NCBI RefSeq assembly: GCF_900290235.1
Contig: NZ_OLMK01000030.1
Coordinates: 62,001-126,000, forward strand
Direction: 5' to 3'
DNA length: 64,000 nucleotides
Source of the DNA: Streptomyces sp. MA5143a
GTDB lineage: Bacteria; Actinomycetota; Actinomycetes; Streptomycetales; Streptomycetaceae
Below, one piece after another: positions 41,712 to 49,338 of the stretch. Positions within the stretch are counted from its first letter, which is position 1, and each line of letters opens with the position of its first letter. Under the pieces are notes generated by a model that did not search any database, was not told where the DNA came from, and was given only the letters and a program-made list of their open reading frames with translations. The position numbers and the translations under genes are program-made.

Positions 41712-42500
41712 CTATCCGGCGGGCGGGTGGACCACGGTGATGCCGGCGAGGATGAGGGTGATCCCGGCGAGGAACTGCTCACGGTCGTCGTGCCCGCGCA
41801 GCTGGGGGGCGAGGGACCGGGTGAACGGGTACTCGTCGGGGTCGAGTTCCTCCCACGCCGTCGACACGGTGTCGAGGAACTGGTCGCGGTCCACGTCGGG
41901 CGGCAGTGCGCGGGAGCTCGCGCTGTTCGCGGCGTTCTGGCCGGCGGCGCCGAGGATGTAGTGCATCAGGGCCGAGGTCGCCGTGAACCAGCTGTCCTGG
42001 GGTACGCCCAGCGCGCGGACCTGCCGGCCGATGCTCTCGAAGAGGCGTGGCGCCACCGTCCCCCAGGGGCTGCGGGAGAGCTGCGTCGCCAGCTGCGTCG
42101 CGAGCCACGGGTGCTCCTCGATCGCGTCGAACAACCCGAGCGCGACAGCCCGGATCCCGTCGCGAGCCGCCCCCGGAAGCCCACCGGCCCCGAGCGCCCC
42201 AACCGCCCCAGTCGCCTCCGAGGCCTCTCCGCCCGCCTCGCCCGCCCCGGCCGCCCCCGAAACCGCCCCGCCCGCCACGGCGTCGGCGACGACCGCGTCC
42301 GTCACGGCGTCGAGCAGTTCCCCCTTGTTCTCCACATGCCAGTAGATCGCCCCCGGTCCGGTGGCGAGGCGCTCGCTCAGCGCCCGGAACGTCAGTCCGC
42401 CCTCGCCCGCCGCGTCGAGCAGTTCGATCGCCGCCTCGACGATGCGTTCACGGGAGAGCGCCTCTGTGCGCCGCTGCGACCGGCGCGTCCGCGTTGCCAT
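41712..42500 (-). CDS. TetR family regulator with TetR_C-type ligand domain
   Basis: 262 aa, ATG at 42500. HTH: LSRERIVEAAIELLDAAGEGGLTFRALSERLATGPGAIYWHVENKGELLDAV (about residues 15-66), with the YWHV variant typical of tetracycline-repressor-like proteins. An Ala/Gly-rich spacer (VAGGAVSGAAGAGEAGGEASEATGAVGALGAGG) is longer than usual. The C-terminal domain has GLFDAIEEHPWLATQLATQLSRSPWG and FTATSALMHYILGAAGQNA. The divergent neighbour is a TetX-like flavoprotein, and the gap between them carries two overlapping palindromes. The pair is likely a regulator and a drug-modifying enzyme. Confidence 0.9.
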   Translation of the reverse strand: MATRTRRSQRRTEALSRERIVEAAIELLDAAGEGGLTFRALSERLATGPGAIYWHVENKGELLDAVTDAVVADAVAGGAVSGAAGAGEAGGEASEATGAVGALGAGGLPGAARDGIRAVALGLFDAIEEHPWLATQLATQLSRSPWGTVAPRLFESIGRQVRALGVPQDSWFTATSALMHYILGAAGQNAANSASSRALPPDVDRDQFLDTVSTAWEELDPDEYPFTRSLAPQLRGHDDREQFLAGITLILAGITVVHPPAG

Positions 42501-42520
42501 GCCGTCATCTTGACATGCCT

Positions 42521-42566
42521 GGAGCGCTGTTCCAATGTTGGAACGCCGCTCCATGATGGAACGGCG
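42521..42566. promoter_or_regulatory. Two overlapping operator palindromes between TetR and monooxygenase
   Basis: Palindrome A, 42521-42552, is centred on GTTCCAATGTTGGAAC (42529-42544) and extended by GGAGCG/CGCTCC at its ends. Palindrome B, 42544-42566, reads CGCCG.TCCATGATGGA.CGGCG with one mismatched pair. They share the CGCCGCTCC segment. Their position in the divergent gap fits control by the TetR protein. Confidence 0.65.
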
Positions 42567-42621
42567 TACCAGAACCGATCGCCACCTCGCGGTCGGCCGA
42601 CTCGCGTGCGGAGGAACCACC

Positions 42622-43776
42622 ATGACGACCACCACGCCCACCCCCGTCACGATCATCGGCGCCGGATTAGGCGGCCTCACCCTGGCCCGCGTCCTGCACC
42701 TCCACGGCATCCCGGCCACCGTTCACGAGGCCGAGCCCTCCCCCTCGGCCCGCGCGCAGGGCGGGCTGCTCGACATCCACGAGCACGACGGGCAGCGCGC
42801 CCTCGACCTGGCCGGCCTGACGGACGAGTTCCGCGCGATCGTCCTGGAGGGCCGCCAGGCGATGCGGCTCCTCGACACGGACGGGACCGTCCTGCTGGAC
42901 AGGCCCGACGACGGCACCGGGGGCCGTCCGGAGGTCCAGCGCGGCGAACTGAGGCGGATCCTGCTCGACTCGCTGCCGGTCGGCACCGTCCGGTGGGGTC
43001 GCAAGGTGAGCGGCACCCGCGCCCTCGGCGAGGGGCGTTTCGAGGTGGCGTTCGCCGACGGCGACACCGTCACCACCGGTCTGCTGGTCGGGGCGGACGG
43101 CGCGTGGTCACGGGTCCGGCCCCTGCTCTCCCCCGCCGAACCGGAGTACGTGGGCACGTCGTTCGTCGAGACCTACCTGTTCGAGGCCGACACCCGGCAT
43201 CCGGCCGCCGCGAAAGCGGTGGGCGGCGGGTTCATGATGGCGCCCGCGCCGGGCCTGGAGATCTTCGCCCACCGGGAGGGCGGCGACACCCTTCACGCTT
43301 ATGTTGCGCTGAGCAGGCCTCAGGACTGGTTCGACGCCGTCGACTTCACCGAGGGCGACGCGGCCCTCGCGCGGATCGCACGGGAGTTCGCGGGCTGGGC
43401 GCCCGAACTCACCGCGCTGATCACCGAGAGCGACACCGCGCCGGTCCTGCGCTCCCACCACGCCCTGCCGACCGGCCACCGCTGGGAGCGGGTGCCGGGC
43501 GTGACCCTGCTCGGCGACGCCGCCCACCTCACGGCCCCCAACGGCGAGGGCGCCAACCTGGCGATGCTCGACGGCGCCGAACTCGGCAAGGCCCTGGCCG
43601 CGCACCCCGACGACATCGAGGCCGCGCTCACCGCCTACGAGCAGGCCATGTTCACGCGCAGCGCCGAGGTGCCCACCTTCGAGGGGGCCGATCTGCACAA
43701 GATCGACTCCGAGAACAACACGGCTCCCCGGCTGCTGCGGGCCTTCCTGGAGCACGAGAAGGACGGGCGGGGCTGA
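42622..43776 (+). CDS. FAD-dependent monooxygenase, TetX/aromatic hydroxylase type
   Basis: 384 aa, ATG at 42622 with GGAGGAA upstream. FAD fingerprint VTIIGAGLGGLTLARVLHLHG at residues 8-28; EVQRGELRRILLDSL, the NADPH-related DG motif LLVGADGAWSRVRPLL (about 155), and the ribityl motif GVTLLGDAAHLTAPNGEGANLAM (about 293-315) are all intact. The size and motif set match TetX-like flavin monooxygenases, which hydroxylate tetracyclines or other aromatic drugs, but many paralogues have other substrates. It is divergent from a TetR gene with operators at 42521-42566, so inducible expression is likely. Confidence 0.88.
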   Translation: MTTTTPTPVTIIGAGLGGLTLARVLHLHGIPATVHEAEPSPSARAQGGLLDIHEHDGQRALDLAGLTDEFRAIVLEGRQAMRLLDTDGTVLLDRPDDGTGGRPEVQRGELRRILLDSLPVGTVRWGRKVSGTRALGEGRFEVAFADGDTVTTGLLVGADGAWSRVRPLLSPAEPEYVGTSFVETYLFEADTRHPAAAKAVGGGFMMAPAPGLEIFAHREGGDTLHAYVALSRPQDWFDAVDFTEGDAALARIAREFAGWAPELTALITESDTAPVLRSHHALPTGHRWERVPGVTLLGDAAHLTAPNGEGANLAMLDGAELGKALAAHPDDIEAALTAYEQAMFTRSAEVPTFEGADLHKIDSENNTAPRLLRAFLEHEKDGRG

Positions 43777-43791
43777 GCGGCCCGGTGCCGT

Positions 43792-44640
43792 TCAGCCCCG
43801 TACGCAGGTCGCGCCCGTCGGGCACAGCGAGGTCACCGCGTTGGTGACCGGCTCGCGGAGGTCGGTGAGGGAGGTCGACTCGGGGGCGCTGAAGCGGACG
43901 CCGTAGGGCTGGCCGTCGGGGGCCAGGAAACGGTGGTCGACGACCCGGCGGGGGCCGGCGCCGCTCTCGCCGTCGAAGCGGTAGACGACCTCGGAGTAGA
44001 CGTCCTCCTCGGAGCGGTCGAGGACGCGGTAGCCGGGGAGTCGGGCGAAGCCGTAGTTCGCGTTCTCGGCATCGTCCATGGAGGCGGCGGGGCTCTCCTC
44101 CATGACCTCGAACAGCTGGAGGACCCGGGTACCGTCCGGGGACTCGTACGTCACGACCGCCGGCTTGCCCTCGGGCTGCTTCGCCGTGCGGGTCCAGCCG
44201 GCGGGGACGTCGACGGTGAAGCCCGCGGGGTCCTCGGAGCGCACATAGCCGGGCGCGGCGTCGGCCGAGGTCCCGCCGGACGCCCCGGACGTGCCCCCGC
44301 CACCGTCCCCGTCACCCCTCCCGTCACCGCTTCCGCCCGCGCCCCCGCTCGTGAATCCGCCCGTCCCCCCATCCACGCCGCCGGACGAGTCCTGGCCGGT
44401 GTCGCTGCCGCCCTTCGCGCCCGCCTCCGGGGCGGAGGGTGACGGGGTCGGCGAGGACGGGTGCGCGGCGGTCGTACGGTTCTTGGTGTCGCCGTCCGGT
44501 CCCACCAGGGTCCATACGCCGAGGCCGGCGCCGCCGCCCAGCAGGGCCGCGAGGGCGATCACCAGGGCCATACGCCACACGTTCACGGGTGCGGGCGGGT
44601 CCTCCACCCAGCGTCCGGTTGTCGGATCCCAGCGCGCCAT
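43792..44640 (-). CDS. Membrane-anchored protein with Gly/Ser linker and C-terminal lipoprotein-like domain
   Basis: 282 aa, ATG at 44640 behind GGGGGAC. It starts MARWDPTTGRWVEDP, a short cytoplasmic WDP-type motif seen in many streptomycete membrane proteins; one helix (MALVIALAALLGGGAGLGVWTLV, about residues 24-46); a 90-residue Ser/Gly/Asp/Pro linker; then an extracytoplasmic domain: YVRSEDPAGFTVDVPAGWTRTA, VVTYESPDGTRVLQLFEV, GYRVLDRSEEDVYSEVVYRFD and VVDHRFLAPDGQPYGVRFSAP. Two cysteines at the end (SLCPTGATCVRG). No enzyme signature. Such proteins often accompany Ser/Thr kinases, but none is encoded here. Confidence 0.8.
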   Translation of the reverse strand: MARWDPTTGRWVEDPPAPVNVWRMALVIALAALLGGGAGLGVWTLVGPDGDTKNRTTAAHPSSPTPSPSAPEAGAKGGSDTGQDSSGGVDGGTGGFTSGGAGGSGDGRGDGDGGGGTSGASGGTSADAAPGYVRSEDPAGFTVDVPAGWTRTAKQPEGKPAVVTYESPDGTRVLQLFEVMEESPAASMDDAENANYGFARLPGYRVLDRSEEDVYSEVVYRFDGESGAGPRRVVDHRFLAPDGQPYGVRFSAPESTSLTDLREPVTNAVTSLCPTGATCVRG

Positions 44641-44729
44641 CAAGTCCCCCTTGCCGTCGCGGGCGTTCACGACTGCGTCGACGCGCGTGCGCGTGAACGC
44701 GTTTGACGACGATAGCGGCGTAAACGCCG

Positions 44730-44766
44730 ACAGGCCCCGTCCCGGGCGAAACCGGGACAGAGCCTG
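44730..44766 (-). terminator. Probable mdh terminator
   Basis: An inverted repeat pairs ACAGGC and GTCCCGG (44730-44745) with CCGGGAC and GCCTGT (about 44751-44766), with a 3-nt internal mismatch. It lies about 70 bp beyond the mdh stop on the minus strand. Confidence 0.6.
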
Positions 44767-44838
44767 TGCGAGCCCGCTATGGGACCGTGACACCCCGCCT
44801 AAGGGGCGACGGCGGGGGCAACGGCGTGTTGGAACGGC

Positions 44839-45828
44839 TCAGATGAGGCCGAGCGCGCGGACCGCCTCGCGCTCCTCATCGAGCTCCTTGACGGAGGCGT
44901 CGATACGGGCGCGGGAGAACTCGTTGATCTCCAGGCCCTGGACGATCTCGTACTTGCCGTCCTTCACGGTGACCGGGAAGGAGGAGATGAGGCCCTCGGG
45001 CACACCGTACGAACCGTCGGACGGGATGCCCATGGAGGCCCAGTCGCCCTCGGCGGTGCCGTTGACCCAGGTGTAGATGTGGTCGATGGCGGCGTTGGCG
45101 GCGGAGGCGGCCGAGGAGGCGCCGCGGGCCTCGATGATGGCGGCGCCGCGCTTGGCGACGGTCGGGATGAAGTCCTCGGCGAGCCACTTCTCGTCGTTCA
45201 CGACCTCGGCGGCGTTCTTGCCGGCGACCGTGGCGTGGAAGATGTCCGGGTACTGGGTGGCGGAGTGGTTGCCCCAGATCGTGAGCTTCTTGATCTCGGA
45301 GACCGGGACGCCCGTCTTCTTCGACAGCTGGGTCAGCGCGCGGTTGTGGTCCAGACGGGTCATCGCGGTGAAGCGCTCGGCCGGTACGTCCGGCGCGGCG
45401 GCCTGGGCGATGAGGGCGTTGGTGTTGGCCGGGTTTCCGACGACCAGGACGCGGATGTCGTCCGCGGCGTGGTCGTTGATGGCCTTGCCCTGCGGCTTGA
45501 AGATGCCGCCGTTGGCCTCCAGCAGGTCACCGCGCTCCATGCCCTTGGTGCGGGGGCGGGCGCCGACGAGCAGGCCCACGTTGGCGCCGTCGAAGGCGAC
45601 GTTCGGGTCGTCCGTGATGTCGATGCCGGCGAGGAGCGGGAAGGCGCAGTCGTCGAGCTCCATGGCGGTGCCCTCGGCCGCCTTCAGCGCCGGGGTGATC
45701 TCCAGCAGGCGGAGCTTGACCGGCACGTCCGCGCCGAGCAGCTGGCCGGAGGCGATGCGGAAGAGCAGGGCGTAACCGATCTGGCCGGCCGCGCCGGTGA
45801 CGGTGACGTTCACGGGAGTGCGGGTCAT
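44839..45828 (-). CDS. mdh: Malate dehydrogenase
   Basis: 329 aa, NAD-dependent oxidation of malate to oxaloacetate in the TCA cycle. ATG at 45828. N-terminal NVTVTGAAGQIGYALLFRIASG (nucleotide-binding GxxGxxG, residues 8-14), GARPRTKGMERGDLLEANGGIF (substrate-binding arginines), NPANTNALIA, TRLDHNRALTQLSKK, the catalytic His in KKLTIWGNHSATQYPD, and GVPEGLISSFPV. This is the cytosolic-MDH-like group (about 329 aa) usual in actinobacteria. A palindrome about 60 bp upstream may be a regulatory site. Confidence 0.96.
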   Translation of the reverse strand: MTRTPVNVTVTGAAGQIGYALLFRIASGQLLGADVPVKLRLLEITPALKAAEGTAMELDDCAFPLLAGIDITDDPNVAFDGANVGLLVGARPRTKGMERGDLLEANGGIFKPQGKAINDHAADDIRVLVVGNPANTNALIAQAAAPDVPAERFTAMTRLDHNRALTQLSKKTGVPVSEIKKLTIWGNHSATQYPDIFHATVAGKNAAEVVNDEKWLAEDFIPTVAKRGAAIIEARGASSAASAANAAIDHIYTWVNGTAEGDWASMGIPSDGSYGVPEGLISSFPVTVKDGKYEIVQGLEINEFSRARIDASVKELDEEREAVRALGLI

Positions 45829-45885
45829 GGCGTTCTCCGTATGACAGCTGGCGGTGGGGCGTCCCTGCCCCGGACGTTTGATCGA

Positions 45886-45903
45886 TCTCTTGGCGTCAAG
45901 AGA
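45886..45903. promoter_or_regulatory. Palindrome upstream of mdh, MarR-like motif
   Basis: TCTCTTGGCGTCAAGAGA is an 18-bp palindrome with a single mismatched pair near the centre. It resembles TCTTGA-x-TCAAGA sites bound by MarR-type regulators (general knowledge). It is 58 bp before the mdh start. Confidence 0.45.
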
Positions 45904-46496
45904 GATCGGTGGTCAGGCTATCGCGCATCCAGGATCCCCGACGGCCGGGTTCGTGTGGCCCACCACACACGGCCCGCCCCTGGCGCGCCGACCCAACAAG
46001 AAAAGGCGGCCGCCGGGTCCGAGGGGGGGGTGGACCACGGCGGCCGCCGGTGGGGGTGCCGGGCCGGGAGAAACCAATCTCCCGGGCGGGCCGGACTCCC
46101 GTGGGGGTACCTTCCGCCTGCCCAGACAACCGGAAGGCATGCCCCCCGGTTTCCGACTACTTTGAGGACGCCCGTGATCACTCCCGGTCACGGAATCGGA
46201 GGGGGTTGCCCGTCCGGGGGCGTGGCCCGTGGGGGTTGCCGTTCGGGCGCGAGGCCGGCCCGTCGACCGTCCCGCCTCCCGGCCGCCGACCGCGCGCGTG
46301 CGGCACGCCCGAGGGCGGCCCGTCCCGGCCCTCCGGAACCGCCTTCAACAGCCGTCCAGGACGGCCTCTCTGAGGCTCGTGGGCAAGAGCGGCAGCCGCC
46401 CCGCCCGTCGGCCGGGCACGCCAATCGCCCGACACCTGGGCCGGGCAGCGCCCTGCGCCGCCCGGGCACCCTGTCCGCCAGCCGCTCTGGTCCCTC
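45904..46496. other. Gap with a minus-strand terminator, otherwise no gene seen
   Basis: About 590 bp between mdh and the 27-bp repeats. Frames here encode only Arg/Pro/Gly-rich shadow peptides. The one clear structure is the hairpin at 46005-46048. Confidence 0.5.
46000..46048 (-). terminator. Terminator on the minus strand
   Basis: The self-complementary decamer GGCGGCCGCC occurs at 46005-46014 and 46039-46048, and GGTCC/GGACC lie just inside, so the two copies form a long stem. On the minus strand it is followed by TTTTCTTG. It would stop read-through from the XRE/DUF2690 gene and its repeat tract toward mdh. Confidence 0.6.
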
Positions 46497-46823
46497 AGCC
46501 CATCCGGCCCCTGGCCCCGTCGGTCCCCTCAGCCCCGTCCGGCCCCGTCGGCCGCTCAGCCCCGTCCGACCCGGTCGGCGGCTCAGCCCCGTGCGCCCCG
46601 TCGGCCCCTCAGCCCATCCGACCCCGTCGGCGGCTCAGCCCCGTCCGACCCGGTCGGCCGCTCAGCCCCGTCCGGCCCCGTCGGCCGCTCAGCCCCGTCC
46701 GGCCCCGTCGGCCGCTCAGCCCCGTCCGGCCCGGTCGGCGGCTCAGCCCCGTGCGCCCCGTCGGCCCCTCAGCCCATCCGGCCCCGTCGGCCGCTCAGCC
46801 CCCTGCACCCCGTCGGCCGCTCA
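46497..46823. repeat. 27-bp tandem repeat, about 12 copies, abutting a stop codon
   Basis: Units follow CTCAGCCCCGTCCGGCCCCG plus TCGGCCG with few substitutions (GTCCGA, GTGCGC, CATCCG variants), a period of 27 bp over about 326 bp. The last unit contains the TCA that is the minus-strand stop codon of the XRE/DUF2690 gene (46821-46823). In all three reading frames the unit is open (9 codons). No spacers, so it is not a CRISPR array. Confidence 0.85.
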
Positions 46824-48104
46824 GTTCGTGCAGCCCTCCTCGCCCGTTGCCAGGGTCACGCATGCCGTGGCGTCGCCCGCGTCCTTGACCGCGACCATCG
46901 ACGTGTACGCGATGTTCTCGCCGGGCTCCGCGACCGCCGCTGTCTGCTTGACCTTGCCGGCCGTCACGCGCACCTTGTCGCCCTGGGCCGCCAGCGTGAT
47001 GCGGGCCCAGGCCGCGCGGCAGTTCTCGCTGTAGCGGACCTCTACCCGGGCCGTGCCGACGGTGGCCTCGTCCGCGGTCTTCACGACACCCGTCGTGCAC
47101 CCCATGGTCTCGGGGTCCTTGCCGGTGCAGTCGGCCCCCGCGCACTTGACGCCGGCCGGGAGGTCGGGGTCCGCGCCGGCCCCGGTCGAGGTGTTCGCCG
47201 GCGGCTTGTCATCGGCCTCGCTCCCGCCGTCCCCCTGGGTGAGGAAGAACGCCGCCGCGATCACGACGAGCGCCCCCACGGCTCCCGCGAGGAACATCGT
47301 CACGCGCCGCCCGGCCCCCGAGTCGCCGCTGTCGGGACGGCCCGTGCCGCCCGGCGGCGGACCGAAGACACCGGACGGAGCCGCCGCGCCACCACCCGCG
47401 CGGGCCGCCGACGCCGAGGACGCCGAGGACGCCGAAGAGACCGACGGGGTCGGCGGAGTGGACGGCGTTCCGGCCGAACCCGAGGCGGACGAGGGCGAGG
47501 CGGCACCCCAGTTGACGCGGGGGGCACTCGCGGCCGCCCCCGGCCCGCCGCCGTACCGCGACGACGAGGAAGAGGAAGAGGAAGAGGAAGAGGACGACGA
47601 GGCCGAACTTCCGTGCGACGGACGGGACGTGCGCTCCTCCGCCGGTCCCCGCGGCTGCGGCGGAACCGTCGGCGAGACGCCCGCCGGACCCGCGATACCC
47701 GGTGTCGCCGTCACGCTCCGGCCCGCCCTGGCGTTCTGGCCGCCCTTGACGATCGCCTGGCCCCCGGTCTCGCCCAGCGCGGCGCGCGCCTGGGAGATAC
47801 GGATGGCCTCCATGGTCATGTCGTGGCGCATCTCCGAGCGGCTCCAGGCTCGCTCGGCCAGCTCCCACATGGTCGTCAGATGGACGGGGTTGGTGCCGGT
47901 CACCTCGGCCAACGCGACGATCGCGCCCTTCGGCGCGAGCAGTCTTCCGTTGAGATACCTCTCCCATGACGTCTTGCTGTAGCCCGTACGGTCGGCCACC
48001 GCGGCGATGCTCAGCCCACCGCGGTCGACGAGTCTGCGCAGCTGACTCGCGAACTCCTTGACCTGTGGATCGAGTTCATCCGGCAAGGCCCTCCAACGAG
48101 GCAT
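46821..48104 (-). CDS. XRE-type HTH membrane protein with DUF2690-like C-terminal domain
   Basis: 427 aa, ATG at 48104. The N-terminal 75 residues form a Cro/C1-like helix-turn-helix (FASQLRRLVDRGGLSIAAVADRTGYSKTSWERYLNGR). Then comes a long Ser/Pro/Gly linker that includes a run of about 15 serines (around residue 170-185, coded by GGA-poor AGC/TCC triplet repeats). One membrane helix follows (TMFLAGAVGALVVIAAAFFL, about 275-295), then an extracytoplasmic domain with cysteines in KCAGADCTGKDPETMGCTTG and C at the end (ATACVTLATGEEGCTN), matching DUF2690. It could sense something outside and bind DNA inside. Its N-terminus is paralogous to the gene at 49339. Confidence 0.87.
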   Translation of the reverse strand: MPRWRALPDELDPQVKEFASQLRRLVDRGGLSIAAVADRTGYSKTSWERYLNGRLLAPKGAIVALAEVTGTNPVHLTTMWELAERAWSRSEMRHDMTMEAIRISQARAALGETGGQAIVKGGQNARAGRSVTATPGIAGPAGVSPTVPPQPRGPAEERTSRPSHGSSASSSSSSSSSSSSSSRYGGGPGAAASAPRVNWGAASPSSASGSAGTPSTPPTPSVSSASSASSASAARAGGGAAAPSGVFGPPPGGTGRPDSGDSGAGRRVTMFLAGAVGALVVIAAAFFLTQGDGGSEADDKPPANTSTGAGADPDLPAGVKCAGADCTGKDPETMGCTTGVVKTADEATVGTARVEVRYSENCRAAWARITLAAQGDKVRVTAGKVKQTAAVAEPGENIAYTSMVAVKDAGDATACVTLATGEEGCTN

Positions 48105-48628
48105 TGATTCCCCCCTCTTCCCCCCGAGCGTCTCTGTCCATGCCCCCCGTGCCGACTATCCGTGTGCCGCGCATGATGCCCTCGCTGATCCTGGTCCGTG
48201 ACCGAGCCCGAGCCCGAGCCCGAGCCCGAGGCCCTCTTTCGCACCCCGTTCTGGCCTACCCATGGGGATGCGCCCGGCCGGGATGCCAGTTCCCGAAAAA
48301 AGGGGCGTGCGGGAGCATTTCGGGCTGGGCGCACCCCCTCGCGCGCCCCCCGCCGGTCCGTGGTCCAGTGTCCCACCGCCATCCCGGCCTTCCGGACGGA
48401 ATGACAGATCCCCGCGCGGGCCGTCCCGGACCGTCCCAAAAGCTCACGTTAGCCCTGGCGCCGAACCGATCGTCGGTAAATCCTCGAACTCGTCAGCACA
48501 TCGACCCGATCACCACACAGACACGGCCACTCGCGTCGAACACGGTTACGGGAGTGGCACCGGCGTCCTGTGCGTCGGTGACGGTCGGACGGTCATTCGC
48601 AAGGTCGTAGCGGGACCAGGGGGATCAC
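48105..48628. other. Divergent upstream region with hexanucleotide repeat
   Basis: 524 bp between the XRE/DUF2690 gene and the secreted-protein gene. At about 48203-48231 there are nearly five tandem GAGCCC units. AT-richer sequence at 48430-48545 is the likely promoter zone for the plus-strand gene. No gene supported. Confidence 0.5.
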
Positions 48629-49162
48629 ATGCAACTCAAAGCCAGGCTGCTGCTCGCGGCCGCCGCCGTGACGGCCTCGGCCGGGCTCGCGCTCGGTGCC
48701 GCCGCTCCGCTCGCCACGGCCTCCGGGCCGCGTGTCGTCGACGGTTCGGGCGCCGCGTACAACGACTGGGGCGACGAGGGCACGCTGTCCGTGAACAGCC
48801 ACTCCAGGAGCAACGCGACCCGGCTGTGGCAGAGCGTGCTCTACGCCGACGGCGCCAAGTGGAAGGACTCCGGCGGCACTCTGCACACCTTCACCCCGTG
48901 GGACATCGACGGGGTCTTCGGCTGGAAGACGCGCTCGGCGACGAAGTACTGGCAGGCGCGGGAGGAGTTGGAGGACATCGACGGCATCGTCGGCCAGGAG
49001 ACCTTCGGGCAGGCCGACGGCTTCCTCGACGGGCCGTACGCCGATGGCCTCGTCACGTACACGGGCACCGTGAACCAGGTGACCTTCAAGCGGCTCGACG
49101 GGAAGTACTACGTCCGGGTCGGCTCGAAGTGGAAGCTCGCCGCGTACGACTGGCGCAGTTGA
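48629..49162 (+). CDS. Secreted peptidoglycan-binding-like protein
   Basis: 177 aa, ATG at 48629 preceded by AGGGGGA. Signal peptide MQLKARLLLAAAAVTASAGL, cleavage near ATAS. The mature part has two similar halves with motifs N-x-R-LWQSVLYADGAKW, DIDGVFGWKTRSATKYWQ and DIDGIVGQETFGQADGFL; the pattern DGxxGxxTxxAxxxWQ is that of the peptidoglycan-binding domain 1 family (three-helix wall-binding module). The end reads YYVRVGSKWKLAAYDWRS. The protein is probably wall-bound and has no catalytic domain. It lies between two genes for XRE membrane proteins, which face it on the other strand. Confidence 0.8.
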   Translation: MQLKARLLLAAAAVTASAGLALGAAAPLATASGPRVVDGSGAAYNDWGDEGTLSVNSHSRSNATRLWQSVLYADGAKWKDSGGTLHTFTPWDIDGVFGWKTRSATKYWQAREELEDIDGIVGQETFGQADGFLDGPYADGLVTYTGTVNQVTFKRLDGKYYVRVGSKWKLAAYDWRS

Positions 49163-49190
49163 GGTCGGGGCGGCCCGGCGGAACCGCACC

Positions 49191-49299
49191 ATGCCGCCCG
49201 GCTGCCACCGGATGGCCGCCCGGCTGCCACCGGATGGCCGCCCGGCTGCCACCGGATGGCCGCCCGGCTGCCACCGGATGGCCGCCGGGCTGCCGCCGG
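49191..49299. repeat. 22-bp tandem repeat, about 5 copies
   Basis: Units ATGGCCGCCCGGCTGCCACC plus GG: the first at 49191-49211 (21 bp), three identical 22-bp copies at 49212-49277, then a diverged copy. They fill the space between the secreted-protein stop and the end of the convergent XRE gene. No spacers, so not CRISPR. Confidence 0.85.
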
Positions 49300-49338
49300 G
49301 TTGCCGCGGAGCTGCCGTCCGCCCTCGTCGAGGGGCCG

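Noticed and set aside
46497..46823. CRISPR-like array
   Set aside because: Units are directly contiguous without unique spacers and no cas genes are present; it is a simple tandem repeat. The same applies to 49191-49299 and to the 33-bp repeats at 62.7-63.2 kb.
45079..47034. Plus-strand open frame of 651 codons across mdh and the 27-bp repeats, with 9-residue repeats (LSPVRPGRP-like)
   Set aside because: The repeats are a 27-bp DNA array open in all frames; the first third is antisense mdh and there is no ribosome-binding site.
47560..47610. Possible sequencing artefact in the poly-serine stretch
   Set aside because: The triplet repeat keeps the frame and joins a good HTH domain to a good membrane/DUF2690 part, so it is a real low-complexity linker.
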